Positions 5,112 through 5,705 of a stretch of 5,705 nt of DNA are shown here, piece by piece. Location: positions 1 to 5,705 of the forward strand of contig DUOR01000451.1 of assembly GCA_012838715.1 (NCBI GenBank), given 5' to 3'. The notes below the pieces were generated by a model, which searched no databases, had not been told where the DNA came from, and saw only the letters and a program-made list of their open reading frames with translations. Source of the DNA: Actinomycetales bacterium. Its GTDB lineage: Bacteria > Actinomycetota > Actinomycetes > Mycobacteriales > Mycobacteriaceae. The translations under genes were made by a program, and so were the position numbers. Position 1 is the stretch's first letter. Every line of letters begins with the position of its first letter.

Positions 5112-5705
5112 TCAGTTCCACTGGGTCGGCGCCGCCTTCTCCGTCAGTCGTGCGTGCAGGTCGCGGCGCCCGGCGCGGGTGGTGGTGGCCTCGACGACGC
5201 GGATGCCGTCGACGTCGGTGTCCGGGTGCAGCTGCGCCAGCAGGTCCTCCAGGTCGGCGGTCTCCACGTGTTCCACGCCGTAGGCGTCGCACAGGGCGGC
5301 GAGGTCGACGGTGTGGGGGGTGCCGAAGATGCGCTCGAACCCTTCGCGCAGGGCGGGCGCCCCGGCTTCGAGGGTCTCGAAGATGCCGCCGCCGGAGTCG
5401 TTGGCCACGACGATGGTGAGGTTCTCGGGGCGCGGTTCGCCGGGCCCGATGTTGAGGGCGCCGGCGTCGTGGAGGAAGGTCAGGTCGCCCATGAAGGCGA
5501 TGGTGCGCGGCGGCCGGATGTCGTCGGCGTGGGCGCGGTCGCGGGCCAGGGCGATGCCGATGGCGGTGGCGATGGTGCCGTCGATGCCGGCGGCGCCGCG
5601 GCCGGCGTGCACGTCGACGCCGGGGAAGGGCAGGCCGGCCCAGGATGCGTCGCGGACCGGGTTCGACGCGCCGAGCACGAGCTGGTCGCCGGTGCGGAGG
5701 CTGTC
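5112..5705 (-). CDS. menD: MenD, SEPHCHC synthase, C-terminal third (partial)
   Basis: MenD is a thiamine-diphosphate enzyme that joins 2-oxoglutarate (as a succinic semialdehyde-ThDP intermediate) to isochorismate, giving 2-succinyl-5-enolpyruvyl-6-hydroxy-3-cyclohexene-1-carboxylate, an early step toward menaquinone. Only the last 197 residues are present; the frame is open through the right edge and the full protein would be about 540-560 residues. This part is the ThDP pyrophosphate-binding domain. It shows GASNPVRD (residues 12-19 of the fragment), [15 protein letters not shown] (36-50), the metal/ThDP motif GDLTFLHD (73-80) and NDSGGGIF (102-109). The GTG at 5678 lies inside GASNP-containing family sequence and is not a start. 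The stop is two bases before the next gene, so menD appears to head the operon running left through mgtA to menG. Confidence 0.95.
   Translation of the reverse strand, partial: DSLRTGDQLVLGASNPVRDASWAGLPFPGVDVHAGRGAAGIDGTIATAIGIALARDRAHADDIRPPRTIAFMGDLTFLHDAGALNIGPGEPRPENLTIVVANDSGGGIFETLEAGAPALREGFERIFGTPHTVDLAALCDAYGVEHVETADLEDLLAQLHPDTDVDGIRVVEATTTRAGRRDLHARLTEKAAPTQWN

Noticed and set aside
5110..5292. A longer form of the membrane protein starting at 5292
   Set aside because: The extra 61 residues are an Arg/Pro/Gly/His-rich out-of-frame reading of the menD 3' end. The ATG at 5109 directly after the menD stop has a good ribosome site.
1..5705. A previously undescribed defence, mobile or RNA-based system
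   Set aside because: Every long stretch is explained by conserved menaquinone or envelope genes. No repeat-spacer array, transposase, integrase, toxin-antitoxin pair or structured RNA gene is visible on either strand.

Overview
This is a GC-rich (roughly 70% G+C) chromosomal window whose gene content and order point to a mycolic-acid-group actinobacterium (Corynebacterium, Mycobacterium and relatives), most likely a high-GC Corynebacterium-like organism. From memory, the order menD - DUF3592-type membrane protein - mgtA - menG - menJ (inverted) - polyprenyl diphosphate synthase matches the M. tuberculosis Rv0555-Rv0562 neighbourhood, without the two extra genes present there (Rv0559c and Rv0560c). 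The genus is an inference. The family assignments rest on motifs visible in the translations.

Layout, left to right. Positions 1-142 hold no convincing gene. Positions 143-1192 (minus) encode a long-chain trans-polyprenyl diphosphate synthase. Positions 1193-1338 are a compact divergent promoter region with two short inverted repeats. Positions 1339-2730 (plus) encode a menaquinone isoprenyl reductase of the MenJ type. After a 46-base convergent gap come four tightly packed minus-strand genes, transcribed right to left: menD (5705-5112, cut by the window edge), a small two-helix membrane protein (5109-4642), the mannosyltransferase mgtA (4645-3476) and the methyltransferase menG (3466-2777). 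The junctions in this group are a 2-base gap, a 4-base overlap and a 9-base gap, so it is almost certainly one operon with translational coupling.

How the genes work together. MenD performs an early committed step on the naphthoquinone ring. The polyprenyl synthase makes the isoprenoid tail that MenA (not in this window) attaches. MenG methylates demethylmenaquinone, and MenJ saturates one isoprene unit of the tail to give the partly reduced menaquinone, MK(H2), typical of this group. MgtA is not a quinone enzyme. It is a GT4 mannosyltransferase of cell-envelope glycolipid and lipomannan synthesis, so the operon joins respiratory quinone and envelope synthesis.

I found no CRISPR array, mobile element, RNA gene or clearly novel system. 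The points most worth a second look are a probable leaderless menJ promoter, an in-frame 24-base duplication in an unusually long MenJ N-terminus, the uncharacterised membrane protein locked between menD and mgtA, and inverted repeats in the divergent control region.
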